Shown here piece after piece: positions 9,260 to 17,693 of a stretch of DNA of 64,000 nt. This DNA comes from Runella sp. SP2 (GTDB lineage Bacteria; Bacteroidota; Bacteroidia; Cytophagales; Spirosomataceae): assembly GCF_003711225.1 (NCBI RefSeq), contig NZ_CP031030.1, positions 6,747,501 to 6,811,500 on the forward strand, given 5' to 3'. Each line of letters starts with the position of its first letter. Position 1 is the stretch's first letter. The notes beneath the pieces were generated by a model that searched no databases, was not told the origin of the DNA, and was given only the letters and a program-made list of their open reading frames with translations. A program made the position numbers and the translations under genes.

Positions 9260-10765
9260 ATGAACGCGACAGTAAAATATATCAGCCGATGGGTAATTAG
9301 CGCAGCGCTATTGGTGTCGGCAGGAAGTTGCTCGGAGTTTTTGGAAGAACCCGACCGCTCAAACTTCACCCTCGAAAACTATTTCACCAAACCCGAACAC
9401 GCCGAAAGTGTGGTGAACTCCATCTACGAAAACCTCCGCAACGTATTGGGTGGAGGTTTTGGAGGCGCGCCTTGGATGATGCTAGAATTTGCGACGGGCT
9501 TGGCCAATACTGAATTGGGGCAAGCCCAAAACAGTATTTTTGTGCGCAACTTGGTCAATAACTCCGATAACGGCTACGGGGCTACGTACTGGACCAACCA
9601 TTACCGTGGCATTGCCAATGCCAACTTGGCCATTGCCAAAATTCCTGGCATTACGATGAACGAGGCTGCCAAAAAGCGGTATTTGGGCGAGGCACGTTTC
9701 TTGCGGGCGTTGTATTACTACGAATTGGTGCGCATTTTTGGAAGTATTCCGTTAATCAAAGACCCTGTTGACCTCAAGTCGCCCGATTTGTACGCACCAC
9801 AAGCTCCTGTCGAAGAAATTTATAAATTGATTGAAGCTGATTTGGTAGAAGCGGAGGCTTCGGGTTTGCCCAATGCCGATGTGACGGGGCGGGCGTCGCT
9901 CGGGGCAGTGAAGTCATTGCTATCTTCGGTATATCTGACGATGGCGGGCTATCCTTTGCAAAAAGGCGCGGAGTACTACAAAAAAGCGGCTGACAAAGCC
10001 CAAGAAGTAGTTCAGATGAAGAGCTTTAGTTTGTTCCCATCGTACGACGACTTGCACAATCCTGCCAAGAAAAATACGGGCGAAAACATCTTTATGGTGC
10101 AGTTTGCCGCTTTTGTATTGCCTTCCAACTGGCAGACGTCGATTATTCCATACAACCAAGGGATTTCGGCTTATACTGACGAAACGGGTGCGATTTTTGC
10201 CAACAAAGAGTTTGTGGAATCGTACGAACAAGGAGACAAGCGGGTCGCCGAAAAGCAATTTTACTATTCGTCGTTTTCGTTGCGCAGCGACCGTACCAAA
10301 ACGCGTAATTTGGGAGGCTACTATTTGTACAAACATTTTGACAACACCGCCCAACTTTCGACTACTAGCAGTGACTTGAACTGGACAGTATTGCGCTACG
10401 CAGAAGTATTGTTGACACTGGCGGAGGCATCAAACGAAGCCAATGGCCCAACTGCGGTGGCGTATGATGCGATCAATGCCGTTCGTAAGCGCGCTGAATT
10501 ACCTGAATTGAAGGGCTTGAGCAAAGAAGAACTGCGCGAAGCCATTTGGCGGGAACGTTGGTACGAGTTGAGCTTTGAAAACAAAACGTGGTACGACATG
10601 GTGCGTCTGCGTAAAGCCTTCAACGTCACAACCAAGAAGTTTGAAAACTACGTGGGTCACAAGTTTTCTTACGGCCCTACGCTCAAAGACCGTGAGTTGC
10701 TATTTCCTATACCAACGGCTGAAATCCGTAACAATAGCAAGTTGAAGCAAAATCCTGGTTACTAG
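9260..10765 (+). CDS. SusD/RagB-family nutrient-binding lipoprotein
   Basis: Surface lipoprotein that caps the SusC channel and binds substrate. Seen: signal peptide with lipidation Cys at about residue 24 (SAGSC), an N-terminal SusD-like region with NYFTKPEHAESVVNSIYENL, the TPR-like core with AEARFLRALYYYELVR-type sequence, and the family C-terminus LLFPIPTAEIRNN..LKQNPGY. 501 aa is normal. It lies 34 bases after SusC and surely shares its transcript. A hairpin at 10910-10946 follows. Confidence 0.94.
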   Translation: MNATVKYISRWVISAALLVSAGSCSEFLEEPDRSNFTLENYFTKPEHAESVVNSIYENLRNVLGGGFGGAPWMMLEFATGLANTELGQAQNSIFVRNLVNNSDNGYGATYWTNHYRGIANANLAIAKIPGITMNEAAKKRYLGEARFLRALYYYELVRIFGSIPLIKDPVDLKSPDLYAPQAPVEEIYKLIEADLVEAEASGLPNADVTGRASLGAVKSLLSSVYLTMAGYPLQKGAEYYKKAADKAQEVVQMKSFSLFPSYDDLHNPAKKNTGENIFMVQFAAFVLPSNWQTSIIPYNQGISAYTDETGAIFANKEFVESYEQGDKRVAEKQFYYSSFSLRSDRTKTRNLGGYYLYKHFDNTAQLSTTSSDLNWTVLRYAEVLLTLAEASNEANGPTAVAYDAINAVRKRAELPELKGLSKEELREAIWRERWYELSFENKTWYDMVRLRKAFNVTTKKFENYVGHKFSYGPTLKDRELLFPIPTAEIRNNSKLKQNPGY

Positions 10766-10791
10766 GTGCTTACGCACAGTTAAGTGCTAAT

Positions 10792-10857
10792 TGTTATCCG
10801 TTAGTCGTTGATTTTGAACAAAAAATCGTAGCGACGAGCCGCGGTTAACGAATAACA
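10792..10857. repeat. Imperfect inverted repeat of TTAAC/GTTA type
   Basis: tgttatccgtta (10792-10803) pairs with taacgaataaca (10846-10857) with one mismatch, and inner segments gatttt/aaaatc also pair. A related TTAACAGATAACG string occurs near 58295. Likely a degenerate intergenic repeat rather than a defined regulator. Confidence 0.4.
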
Positions 10858-10909
10858 GTTAACAAATAACGCATTAAAAGGGTGCATAAATAGATAGAAA
10901 GCTTGATTC

Positions 10910-10946
10910 ATACCGTAGGCATCTTTTAATCAGAAGCCTACGGTAT
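10910..10946 (+). terminator. Hairpin after SusD
   Basis: Perfect 11-base inverted repeat ataccgtaggc / gcctacggtat with a 15-base loop, between SusD and the ThuA-like gene. There is no long T-run after it, so it may be an RNA processing or stability hairpin that sets SusC/SusD apart from the downstream genes. Confidence 0.5.
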
Positions 10947-11021
10947 AAACTCCAATTTGACTACTTTTTATACAAACACATCGTTTCCTTTTTTTAACCA
11001 ATACAGAAGCTTAATCAGTAC

Positions 11022-11927
11022 ATGCCGATGAACCAACCGACCCACCGTCGCCCGAAAGTCCATACCCTTTGGAGTTTTGGCATTCTTTCTCTTCTATCTC
11101 TTCTTATTGCTTGGGTGCTTCCGTCGCAGGGCGTATTGGCACAAAAAAAACCGTTGGTGGTTTTTGTGTGCGGCGACCACGAATACAGTGGCGAACAAAC
11201 TTTACCATTGATTGCCGCCGAGTTGGAAAAAAACTACGGCGTTCGTACCAAAGTCCTTTCTTCTTATCCTGACCAAAACGCCGAAAAAAACATTCCAGGA
11301 CTAGAAGCCCTCCGCGAAGCTGATTTGGCCGTGTTCTTTTTGCGCTGGCGGCAGCTTCCCGCCGACCAACTGGCTTTTATTGATGAATACTTAAAGTCGG
11401 GAAAGCCTGTGATGGGTTTTCGTACTTCCACCCACGCCTTTAATTTCCCCAAAGGTGACCCTTCGGAAGTTTGGAATGCCTTTGGCGAACGCGCTTTTGG
11501 GACGCCTCCAGGTTGGGGCAGAGCGGGGCACACGCACTACGGCCATAAAAGTACTACCGACGTAACCATCATTCCCGAAGCGGCCAAACACCCGATTTTG
11601 AGGGGAGTGCCAGCCTCGTTTCATGTGCCTTCTTGGTTGTATCGTGTCAAACCCGATTATCCGCCACAAGGTTCTGTTTCGCTATTGTTGGGAAAATCAG
11701 TAAATCCTGACAAAGCGGCAATTGATAATCCCGTAGCATGGACGTGGAAAAATAAGGAAGGCGCAAAAGTCTTCTTTACTACGATGGGGCACCCCGAAGA
11801 TTTTCAAGAAGAAGGTGTTCAGCGCCTAACCGTCAATGCCATTTTGTGGTTATTAGATAAGCCTGTTCCTAAAAAATGGAAAGGAAAAATCGCGATTCAG
11901 GTACCTTATCGTGGTATTGTAAAATAG
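11022..11927 (+). CDS. ThuA-like domain protein (exported)
   Basis: Class I glutamine amidotransferase-like fold of the ThuA family, often linked to sugar use in Bacteroidota. Seen: a signal peptide ending near VLAQ (about 40), then PLVVFVCGDHEYSGEQTLP at the first strand, DLAVFFLRWRQLP, SGKPVMGFRTSTHAF at the position of the amidotransferase nucleophile elbow (here no Cys, as is usual for ThuA), and late FFTTMGHPEDF. The next gene starts 34 bases downstream, so the two are likely cotranscribed. The substrate is unknown and enzymatic activity is not proven for this family. Confidence 0.85.
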   Translation: MPMNQPTHRRPKVHTLWSFGILSLLSLLIAWVLPSQGVLAQKKPLVVFVCGDHEYSGEQTLPLIAAELEKNYGVRTKVLSSYPDQNAEKNIPGLEALREADLAVFFLRWRQLPADQLAFIDEYLKSGKPVMGFRTSTHAFNFPKGDPSEVWNAFGERAFGTPPGWGRAGHTHYGHKSTTDVTIIPEAAKHPILRGVPASFHVPSWLYRVKPDYPPQGSVSLLLGKSVNPDKAAIDNPVAWTWKNKEGAKVFFTTMGHPEDFQEEGVQRLTVNAILWLLDKPVPKKWKGKIAIQVPYRGIVK

Positions 11928-11961
11928 AAAAGTAAACCCTGTTACATAAATTCCTAAATCC

Positions 11962-14900
11962 ATGAGAAGAAGCGTCCAAGGATTGCTGATCGCTGCCAGT
12001 GCGGCGTTCATTGCCTTCAGTGCTTTTCAGCCAGAGTTAGCCACCCCACTGAAAATTGAAAAAGGAACGCATATTTCGTTAATCGGGGGAAACCTTGGTT
12101 CTCGAATGCTGAACTACGATTATTTCGAAACCGAAATGCACCTGCGCTATCCTGATAGTCAACTGTACATTCGTAACATGTGCGACGGCGGCGATACTCC
12201 AGGTTTCCGACCTCATGCGAGCCGAAATGACCCTTGGGCGTTTCCTGGTGCTGAAAAATTTCAAACCGAATATGCCAATAAATCAGCCAGTGAAGGCTTT
12301 TTTGACGCGCCTGACCAGTGGTTGACGCGCCTCAAAACCGACGTGGTCGTGGGAATGTTTGGCTACAGCGAGTCGTTTCAAGGAGCGGCAGGTGTTGCCA
12401 ACTTCAAAGCCGAGCTGGATGCGTTTATCAAACATACCCTCAGTCAAACCTACAACGGAAGTGCGGCGCCTCAGTTGGTGTTGGTCTCGCCGATTGCGTT
12501 TGAGGACTTGTCAAGTTTGCACGATTTGCCCAATGGCGTGAAAGAAAATGCCAATTTGTTGCTCTATACCAATGCCATCAAAGAGGTAGCAACGCGCAAC
12601 AACCTTTTGTTTATTGATGCTTTCACTCCTTCTAAACAATGGTATGCCGAGTCGAAAGAACCATTGACCATCGACGGTTCGCAATTGACGGAAGAAGGAT
12701 ATAAAAAATTTGGAGTATTTTTGGCCGATAAATTAGCGGGGAAAACGCCTGCCAAGGCCGAAAGCAACCGTACGCTCGTTCATGCGGCCGTAGCAGAGAA
12801 AAACTGGATGTGGCACAACGACTTCAAGATTCCCAACGGCGTACACGTCTATGGCCGCCGCTACAATCCGTTTGGCCCCGATAATTATCCTGCTGAAATC
12901 GAGAAAATTCGCCAAATGACGGCCATTCGTGATACGGCGGTGTGGTTGGCAGCTTCCAAAGGAGCAAAGATGGATATTGCTGCTGCCGATGCCAAAACTC
13001 GGACGTTACCTCCCGTTAAAACCAACTTTAACCCCGACAAAAATGGTAGCCTAACCTACCTATACGGAGAAGAGGCAGTGAGTAAACTGAAAGTGCCTGC
13101 GGGATATAAAATTGAGTTGTTTGCTTCCGAAAAAGAATTTACGGATTTAGCCAACCCTGTACAGATGTCGTTCGATAACAAAGGGCGTTTGTGGGTAGCC
13201 ACCATGCCAAGCTATCCGCACTATAAACCAGGGGATGCCAAGCCGAACGATAAAATCATCATCTTTGAAGATACCAACAACGACGGTAAGGCCGATAAAC
13301 AAACGATATTTGTCGAAGGGTTGCACTTGCCATTAGGTTTTGAAATTGCTAATGAAGGGGTGTATGTTTCGCAAGGAACGAACCTAAAGCTATTTACGGA
13401 TACCAATGGCGATGACCGCGCCGATAAAGTAGAAATTTTGATGAGTGGCTTCGACGACCACGATACGCACCACAACAGCAGCGCGTTTTGTGCCGATCCG
13501 TCGGGCGCTATTTATACGGGAGAAGGGGTGTTTTTGCACACCAGTGTCGAAACATCGTACGGAACGGTGCGCGCGACCAACGGTGGTTTTTATCGTTATT
13601 CACCCCAACTTAAAAAATTGGAACGCACCGCTCAGTTGTCGATTCCTAACCCTTGGGGTATTGCCTTCGACGATTGGGGGCAGCCTTTCTTTGCCGAAAC
13701 GTCCAGCCCAGATGTGCGTTGGATGTTGCCAGGCTCGGTATTGTCACGCTACGGCCAAGCTACGCATAAGTCGTTTCAGTTGATTGAAAAAGACCATATG
13801 GTTCGCCCAACGTCAGGCTTGGAGTTCCTTTGGAGCCGCCACTTCCCCGACGAAGTTCAAGGGGATATGTTGATTAACAATACCATTGGTTTTTTAGGAA
13901 CAAAACAACACCAAGTGTGGGACGACGGTACAGGTTTTAAAACAAAACACCGCCAAGACCTGATTGTGAGCTCCGACCGTAACTTCCGCCCTGTGGATAT
14001 GGAAGTAGCGCCCGATGGCTCGTTGTACGTCATTGACTGGCACAATATCCTCATCGGTCACATGCAGCACAACGCCCGCGATCCCCTCCGTGACCACGTT
14101 CACGGCCGTATCTATCGCGTGACGTACCCATCGCGTCCGTTGGTTACTCCTGCCAAAATTGACGGTGCTTCGGTAGAAACGTTGTTAGACAACCTAAAAC
14201 TGCCCGAATACCGTACGCGCTACCGCACTCGCCGCGAACTTCGGGGCCGTAATGCCGCCGAAGTGTTGCCGAAGATGACGAAATGGGCGGCGAGCCTCGA
14301 CAAAAACGACCCGCGCTACGAGCATCATTTGTTGGAGGCACTTTGGGTAAGTTGGGGATTGGATAAAGTTGATCAAAAACTATTGCGCCAGTTGCTTAAA
14401 GCCAAAGATTATCGCGTGCGCTCGGCGGCGGTGCAAGTAGTTCGCTACACAGGCCACCAAGTGCCAGACCAAGCGGCTTTGCTCATGCAAGCGGCCAAAG
14501 ACGAAAATACGCGCGTTCGCTTGATGGCGATTGTAGCGGCCTCGTGGATTGGTAAAGAAAAAGGTTTGCCAATCTTGGCCGAAGCCGCCAAAAAACCATT
14601 GGACGATTGGATGGTGTACGCCCACGAAACAGCGGTGGCTCACTTGAAGGGTCAGAATGTGGTGAAGAAAAAAGAAGCAGAAGTAGTATCGACCTTGAAA
14701 GGAGCAGAATTGGAATTGTTCAAGTTGGGTAAAACCATTTATAGCAAAGAAGGCTATTGCGTCACCTGCCACCAAGCCGACGGGAACGGGCTGACAGCTT
14801 CGGGCTTTCCACCGTTGGCGGGGACGAAGTGGGTGCAGGGCAACGAAGAACGCCTTATTAAAATCGCCCTCAAAGGACTCATGGGGCCGATTGAAGTAAA

Positions 14901-15120
14901 TGGTAAACAATACCCTGGCCAAGTGCCGATGACGCCGTTTGCGGGCTTGCTCAACGACAAAGAAGTGGCGGCGGTGCTTACCTACGTCCGAAACTCGTTT
15001 GGCAACAAAGCCTCGGCCATCACGCCCGAAAAAGTAAAAGAAGTACGGGCAGCCACGGCCAGCAAAAGCGATATTTATACTTCAACAAAGCTCCTGAGCG
15101 AGCATCCGTTGGAGAAGTAA
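11962..15120 (+). CDS. PVC-type heme-binding CxxCH protein
   Basis: Large exported multidomain protein. Domains in order: signal peptide (about 1-25), an SGNH/GDSL-like region (about 35-270), a membrane-bound-dehydrogenase beta-propeller region (about 375-720) with LANPVQMSFDNKGRLWVATM, HEAT-like repeats (about 745-890), and a C-terminal cytochrome c domain with CVTCH (Cys933, Cys936, His937) and a likely Met ligand in VPMTPF near 990. Families with this order occur in Planctomycetes and Bacteroidota and are thought to oxidise sugars or polyols at the cell surface; the actual substrate is inference. It closes locus 1 and is followed by two terminator hairpins. Confidence 0.88.
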   Translation: MRRSVQGLLIAASAAFIAFSAFQPELATPLKIEKGTHISLIGGNLGSRMLNYDYFETEMHLRYPDSQLYIRNMCDGGDTPGFRPHASRNDPWAFPGAEKFQTEYANKSASEGFFDAPDQWLTRLKTDVVVGMFGYSESFQGAAGVANFKAELDAFIKHTLSQTYNGSAAPQLVLVSPIAFEDLSSLHDLPNGVKENANLLLYTNAIKEVATRNNLLFIDAFTPSKQWYAESKEPLTIDGSQLTEEGYKKFGVFLADKLAGKTPAKAESNRTLVHAAVAEKNWMWHNDFKIPNGVHVYGRRYNPFGPDNYPAEIEKIRQMTAIRDTAVWLAASKGAKMDIAAADAKTRTLPPVKTNFNPDKNGSLTYLYGEEAVSKLKVPAGYKIELFASEKEFTDLANPVQMSFDNKGRLWVATMPSYPHYKPGDAKPNDKIIIFEDTNNDGKADKQTIFVEGLHLPLGFEIANEGVYVSQGTNLKLFTDTNGDDRADKVEILMSGFDDHDTHHNSSAFCADPSGAIYTGEGVFLHTSVETSYGTVRATNGGFYRYSPQLKKLERTAQLSIPNPWGIAFDDWGQPFFAETSSPDVRWMLPGSVLSRYGQATHKSFQLIEKDHMVRPTSGLEFLWSRHFPDEVQGDMLINNTIGFLGTKQHQVWDDGTGFKTKHRQDLIVSSDRNFRPVDMEVAPDGSLYVIDWHNILIGHMQHNARDPLRDHVHGRIYRVTYPSRPLVTPAKIDGASVETLLDNLKLPEYRTRYRTRRELRGRNAAEVLPKMTKWAASLDKNDPRYEHHLLEALWVSWGLDKVDQKLLRQLLKAKDYRVRSAAVQVVRYTGHQVPDQAALLMQAAKDENTRVRLMAIVAASWIGKEKGLPILAEAAKKPLDDWMVYAHETAVAHLKGQNVVKKKEAEVVSTLKGAELELFKLGKTIYSKEGYCVTCHQADGNGLTASGFPPLAGTKWVQGNEERLIKIALKGLMGPIEVNGKQYPGQVPMTPFAGLLNDKEVAAVLTYVRNSFGNKASAITPEKVKEVRAATASKSDIYTSTKLLSEHPLEK

Positions 15121-15124
15121 TAAA

Positions 15125-15171
15125 AACGCTGTCAGGGTTCGTCAACTACGATAATAAACCCTGACAGCGTT
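15125..15171 (+). terminator. Terminator of locus 1
   Basis: Perfect 15-base inverted repeat aacgctgtcagggtt / aaccctgacagcgtt beginning four bases after the stop codon of the PVC-type gene. The arms are GC-balanced and the loop has 17 bases. Confidence 0.8.
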
Positions 15172-15186
15172 GAAATTCTATGAAGC

Positions 15187-15213
15187 AGAGGTGCATTGTG
15201 TACCTCTACTTTT
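15187..15213 (+). terminator. Second terminator hairpin with T-run
   Basis: agaggt / acctct stem (15187-15192 and 15202-15207) followed by acttttttat. A short hairpin with a T-run, backing up the larger hairpin upstream. Confidence 0.5.
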
Positions 15214-15242
15214 TTATTTGGAGGCGTTAGCCCGTGCTTTTT
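15213..15242. repeat. Direct repeat copy A (28/30 identical to 16238-16267)
   Basis: Thirty bases beginning tttatttggag, with only two substitutions against the copy at 16238-16267 in the same orientation. The two copies enclose the alpha/beta hydrolase gene. Each copy is the 3' end of a tiny minus-strand gene. Confidence 0.75.
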
Positions 15243-15261
15243 CGATGGTTTGTCTCGGTTT
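15214..15261 (-). pseudogene. Decayed 3' end of a 47-aa gene paralogue
   Basis: Read on the minus strand this encodes KPRQTIEKARANASK then stop, clearly related to the C-terminus QETIKKARANVSK of the intact 47-aa gene at 16239-16382. Upstream of the matching part the frame runs into the palindromic element at 15262-15299, and no start codon with matching N-terminus is visible. It is therefore a truncated relic. Confidence 0.6.
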
Positions 15262-15299
15262 GACTATCGTCTGACCGACTCCAAGGTCAGACGATAGTC
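15262..15299. repeat. Solitary palindrome of the 75-bp array family
   Basis: Perfect inverted repeat gactatcgtctgacc / ggtcagacgatagtc with an 8-base loop. The same sequence forms the core of the tandem array at 27878-28397. It abuts the decayed tiny gene, as if the element had inserted there or marked a recombination point. Confidence 0.8.
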
Positions 15300-15321
15300 A
15301 GACCGACTATAAGGTAACCCA

Positions 15322-16179
15322 CTACAACACTCCCTTCAAAAACCCCGCCATCTTATTCATCAATTCTTTCTTGGCATACTCAGGGCTGGAGTGTCCTGCG
15401 TTGGGGATGTATTCAATCTGAACGGGTAGGTTCTTGCTCTTATAAACACTCATCAATTCAATGGATTGGTTGATAGGTACCTGGATGTCTTGCTCTCCGT
15501 GCACAATAAAAAGGGGCGGGGCATTGGCGGTTACCTGATAAACGGGGCTGGCAAGCTTGGCTAAGTCAGGCACTTGCTCAACGGGCTTGCCCAATAAAAT
15601 GGCCAAGGCAGGCAAGCGCACGTTCAGTCCGTGGGGTGTCGATTGGTTGAGAATGGTCAAGAAATTGGTTGGGCCAAAAAAATCAATGCACGCTTGTACC
15701 GATGAAGAAGTGGAGGTGTATTTTCCAAGCGCTCCTTCGAGCGTTGGGTGGTTGTTGGTCGTAGCAACCAACGCCGCCAAATGTCCCCCCGAAGAAGCTC
15801 CCCAAATGATGATTTTATCGGCTCGGTAGCCGTAGGTAGCGGCGTTGGCCCTCAAAAAACGAATCGCGGCTTTGATGTCATGCACGGGTGCAGGGAAAGC
15901 CTTTTCGGTACTCGCCCGAAAATCAACACTTGCCAGCGCATAACCGTGTTCCAACATTCCCAAGGGCGGGTTTTCTTTACTTCCCGAATGCCAAGCTCCG
16001 CCGTGAATCCAAACAATTAAGTAGGGAGAAGGATGCTGCTTGAGTTTATAAATGTCCAGTTGGAGCTTTTTGCCGTCGGCTTCGGCATATACAATGTTTT
16101 TGAGAACAAGCGTATCTTTCTGAGCCTGTGCCCAAAACGTAAGAAGGCAAATCCAAAGGGTTAAAAAAGCATTTTTCAT
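15322..16179 (-). CDS. Exported alpha/beta hydrolase (esterase-like)
   Basis: Secreted or periplasmic carboxylesterase-type hydrolase. Seen: signal peptide ending at AQAQ (about 20), oxyanion-hole motif HGGAW (59-63), nucleophile elbow G127-A-S129-S-G131 within IIIWGASSGGHLAAL, and late acid/His candidates in HGEQDIQVP and NAGHSSPEY. 285 aa fits the BD-FAE/esterase subgroup of the fold. The substrate is unknown; acetyl or feruloyl ester cleavage is possible given nearby nutrient-uptake loci, but this is inference. The gene is enclosed by two direct repeats, which suggests it arrived or moved as a unit. Confidence 0.85.
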   Translation of the reverse strand: MKNAFLTLWICLLTFWAQAQKDTLVLKNIVYAEADGKKLQLDIYKLKQHPSPYLIVWIHGGAWHSGSKENPPLGMLEHGYALASVDFRASTEKAFPAPVHDIKAAIRFLRANAATYGYRADKIIIWGASSGGHLAALVATTNNHPTLEGALGKYTSTSSSVQACIDFFGPTNFLTILNQSTPHGLNVRLPALAILLGKPVEQVPDLAKLASPVYQVTANAPPLFIVHGEQDIQVPINQSIELMSVYKSKNLPVQIEYIPNAGHSSPEYAKKELMNKMAGFLKGVL

Positions 16180-16237
16180 AAATTTGAGACACTTGAACAG
16201 CTATTTAAACATAAAAGGCTCGCTTGTCCTTTACTGC

Positions 16238-16267
16238 TTTATTTGGAGACGTTAGCTCGTGCTTTTT
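16238..16267. repeat. Direct repeat copy B
   Basis: Partner of 15213-15242, 28 of 30 bases identical. It overlaps the last codons of the intact 47-aa gene. Confidence 0.75.
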
Positions 16268-16382
16268 TAATTGTCTCTTGAAGCTGGTTCATATCTACTT
16301 TTTTCAGCAACTCATTAGCTATTCGGACTTTATTTTCTACAACATTGTAGCCTTGTTTTGGCGATTCTTCTTTTGTTTTCAT
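16239..16382 (-). CDS. Small 47-aa protein coupled to the DUF6934 gene
   Basis: Starts one base after the stop codon of the DUF6934 gene, so translation is probably coupled. The product is basic and helical, with a C-terminal DMNQLQETIKKARANVSK. No signal peptide and no family recognised. A related 3' end survives as a relic at 15214-15261, which supports this being a real gene that has been duplicated. A pair of small cytoplasmic proteins could be toxin-antitoxin-like, but nothing in the sequence shows such activity. Confidence 0.6.
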   Translation of the reverse strand: MKTKEESPKQGYNVVENKVRIANELLKKVDMNQLQETIKKARANVSK

Positions 16383-16383
16383 C

Positions 16384-16830
16384 TTAAAGAGCGTTTAAAA
16401 TCAAAAAATAATCATATTGTTGATTAGCCTGAAAAGGCTCAGGTTGTATGTCGTTAAATCCACCCAAAACTACAAATTTCTTTTGAATTTCAGCCAGTTC
16501 CCGACTTATTATCAAACGATATAAGCGCTGCCTGCGTTCATCGCTTCCACGAAAATGTACAATAGCGGCAGGGTATTGATTTAAGAAGCTATCTATAATC
16601 CTTATCACAGTTGCTAAAACAGTTCTCATGTCTTTGTTTCGTGTTTCGGTTATATCTGACATATTCCCATTTTCCAAAATATCAACCAAAGCCAAATTGT
16701 AAATATTGGGTGTATCCAAAGCACTAAAAATTACCTGTTTTCTTACTTGTTTTTCATTGCTCACACTCCAGAAATCATATTTTATTTCGGTTGTGGGGCG
16801 TTCATAAGGGTAATAGGGCTTGTCCATCAA
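16384..16830 (-). CDS. DUF6934-like protein
   Basis: A 148-aa cytoplasmic protein. The sequence pattern (TPNIYNLALVDIL, then TRNKDMRTVLATVIRIIDSF, then HFRGSDERRQRLYRLIISREL) matches what I recall of the DUF6934 family, found mainly in Bacteroidota and of unknown function. It ends one base before the tiny 47-aa gene. A TAnnTTTG -7 element lies on the minus strand at 16858-16865, close upstream of the start. Start chosen at the first of two adjacent ATG codons. Confidence 0.7.
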   Translation of the reverse strand: MMDKPYYPYERPTTEIKYDFWSVSNEKQVRKQVIFSALDTPNIYNLALVDILENGNMSDITETRNKDMRTVLATVIRIIDSFLNQYPAAIVHFRGSDERRQRLYRLIISRELAEIQKKFVVLGGFNDIQPEPFQANQQYDYFLILNAL

Positions 16831-16857
16831 CTATATAGGTTTTGTTATACTACTTGT

Positions 16858-16865
16858 CAAAAGTA
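16858..16865 (-). promoter_or_regulatory. -7 element TACTTTTG
   Basis: Matches the Bacteroidota -7 consensus TAnnTTTG on the minus strand, about 28 bases upstream of the DUF6934 start codon. No good -33 TTG is found at the usual spacing, so confidence is limited. Confidence 0.35.
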
Positions 16866-16965
16866 TAAAGTTTTTGGTGCACTTTCTGAATTTTTCCTTA
16901 CGCTAATAGTTGGCAAAGGAGTAACACTACGATTAGCACATTAATTTCAAAATTTCTGATAGGGA

Positions 16966-16994
16966 ACTAAGGGGAGTTTTTAGAAAACTTGTCT
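16966..16994 (+). promoter_or_regulatory. Promoter-like motif actaaggggagtt-N10-ttgtct, copy 1
   Basis: Thirteen-base string followed after exactly ten bases by TTGTCT, upstream of the second ECF sigma gene. The identical 13-mer with the same spacing to TTATCT is found at 17693-17721 ahead of the FecR gene. This two-block layout looks like an ECF promoter (about -35 and -10), possibly autoregulated; that role is inference. Confidence 0.5.
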
Positions 16995-17039
16995 CTATTA
17001 TATAAAGCGTCTAAGAAATTTTTATCCAAAACCCATAAA

Positions 17040-17693
17040 ATGCAATCGACCTTACTGGATAGTGCGGGTGATGAAGCACCGAAACCGAATGTGCATTCAG
17101 TGCTGAACGAAGGAGCTACCAACGAGGAATTGGCCAGCGAAAAACGGGAATGGAATGACAACGAACTGTTTATCCGACAAGCTTTTGTCGAAAACCCTTC
17201 TCAGGGTTGTGCGTTGTTGTTTCGCCGTTATCACAAAATCCTGTGCAGCCATGCCGTGCGATTTGTGTATTCCAAAGACATTGCCGAAGACCTAGTAAGT
17301 GATGTGTTTTGTCGGTTTTGGAAAACCAAAGCCTACGAAACCGTCACGAGTTCGTATCGTCTTTATTTGTTTAGAAGTGTGCGAAATGAGGCACTTAACT
17401 ACTTACGTTGGGAGTTCAAAGAAACCGAAACCATCGAGTTGGCAGAATACCGCGAGTCGCCCCGTGGCCAGCAACCCGACCACGCCACGCAATACGAAGA
17501 AGTCGTCAAAAAAGTGGAAGAACTCGTCAATACCCTACCTCCGCAATGCCAAAAGGTATTTTTAATGAGTCGTTTTGAGGGAAAAAAATACCAAGAAATA
17601 GCCGATGAAATGACCCTCTCCCTCAAAACAGTCGAGGCTCATTTAGGGAAGGCGTTGAGTATCATGCGAAATGGACTCAAAAACCACCTGTGA
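17040..17693 (+). CDS. ECF-type RNA polymerase sigma factor (FecI-like)
   Basis: Second FecI-like sigma factor, paired with the FecR gene downstream. Seen: region 2 with DIAEDLVSDVFCRFWK and LYLFRSVRNEALNYLR; region 4 with LPPQCQKVFLMSRFEGKKYQEIADEM and SLKTVEAHLGKAL. The ATG at 17040 is chosen; a TTG at 16989 in the same frame would add 17 residues but would lie inside the promoter-like motif. The N-terminal tail of about 35 residues before region 2 is acidic and unlike the first sigma factor. Promoter-like motifs flank the gene on both sides. Confidence 0.85.
   Translation: MQSTLLDSAGDEAPKPNVHSVLNEGATNEELASEKREWNDNELFIRQAFVENPSQGCALLFRRYHKILCSHAVRFVYSKDIAEDLVSDVFCRFWKTKAYETVTSSYRLYLFRSVRNEALNYLRWEFKETETIELAEYRESPRGQQPDHATQYEEVVKKVEELVNTLPPQCQKVFLMSRFEGKKYQEIADEMTLSLKTVEAHLGKALSIMRNGLKNHL

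Noticed and set aside
9920-10354. 144-codon minus-strand frame in SusD
   Set aside because: Antisense to conserved SusD sequence.
14380-14922. Long minus-strand open frame inside the PVC-type gene
   Set aside because: Antisense to conserved HEAT and cytochrome c coding sequence; typical shadow frame.
16224-16427. 67-codon plus-strand frame at 16224
   Set aside because: It is antisense to the 47-aa gene and the end of the DUF6934 gene.
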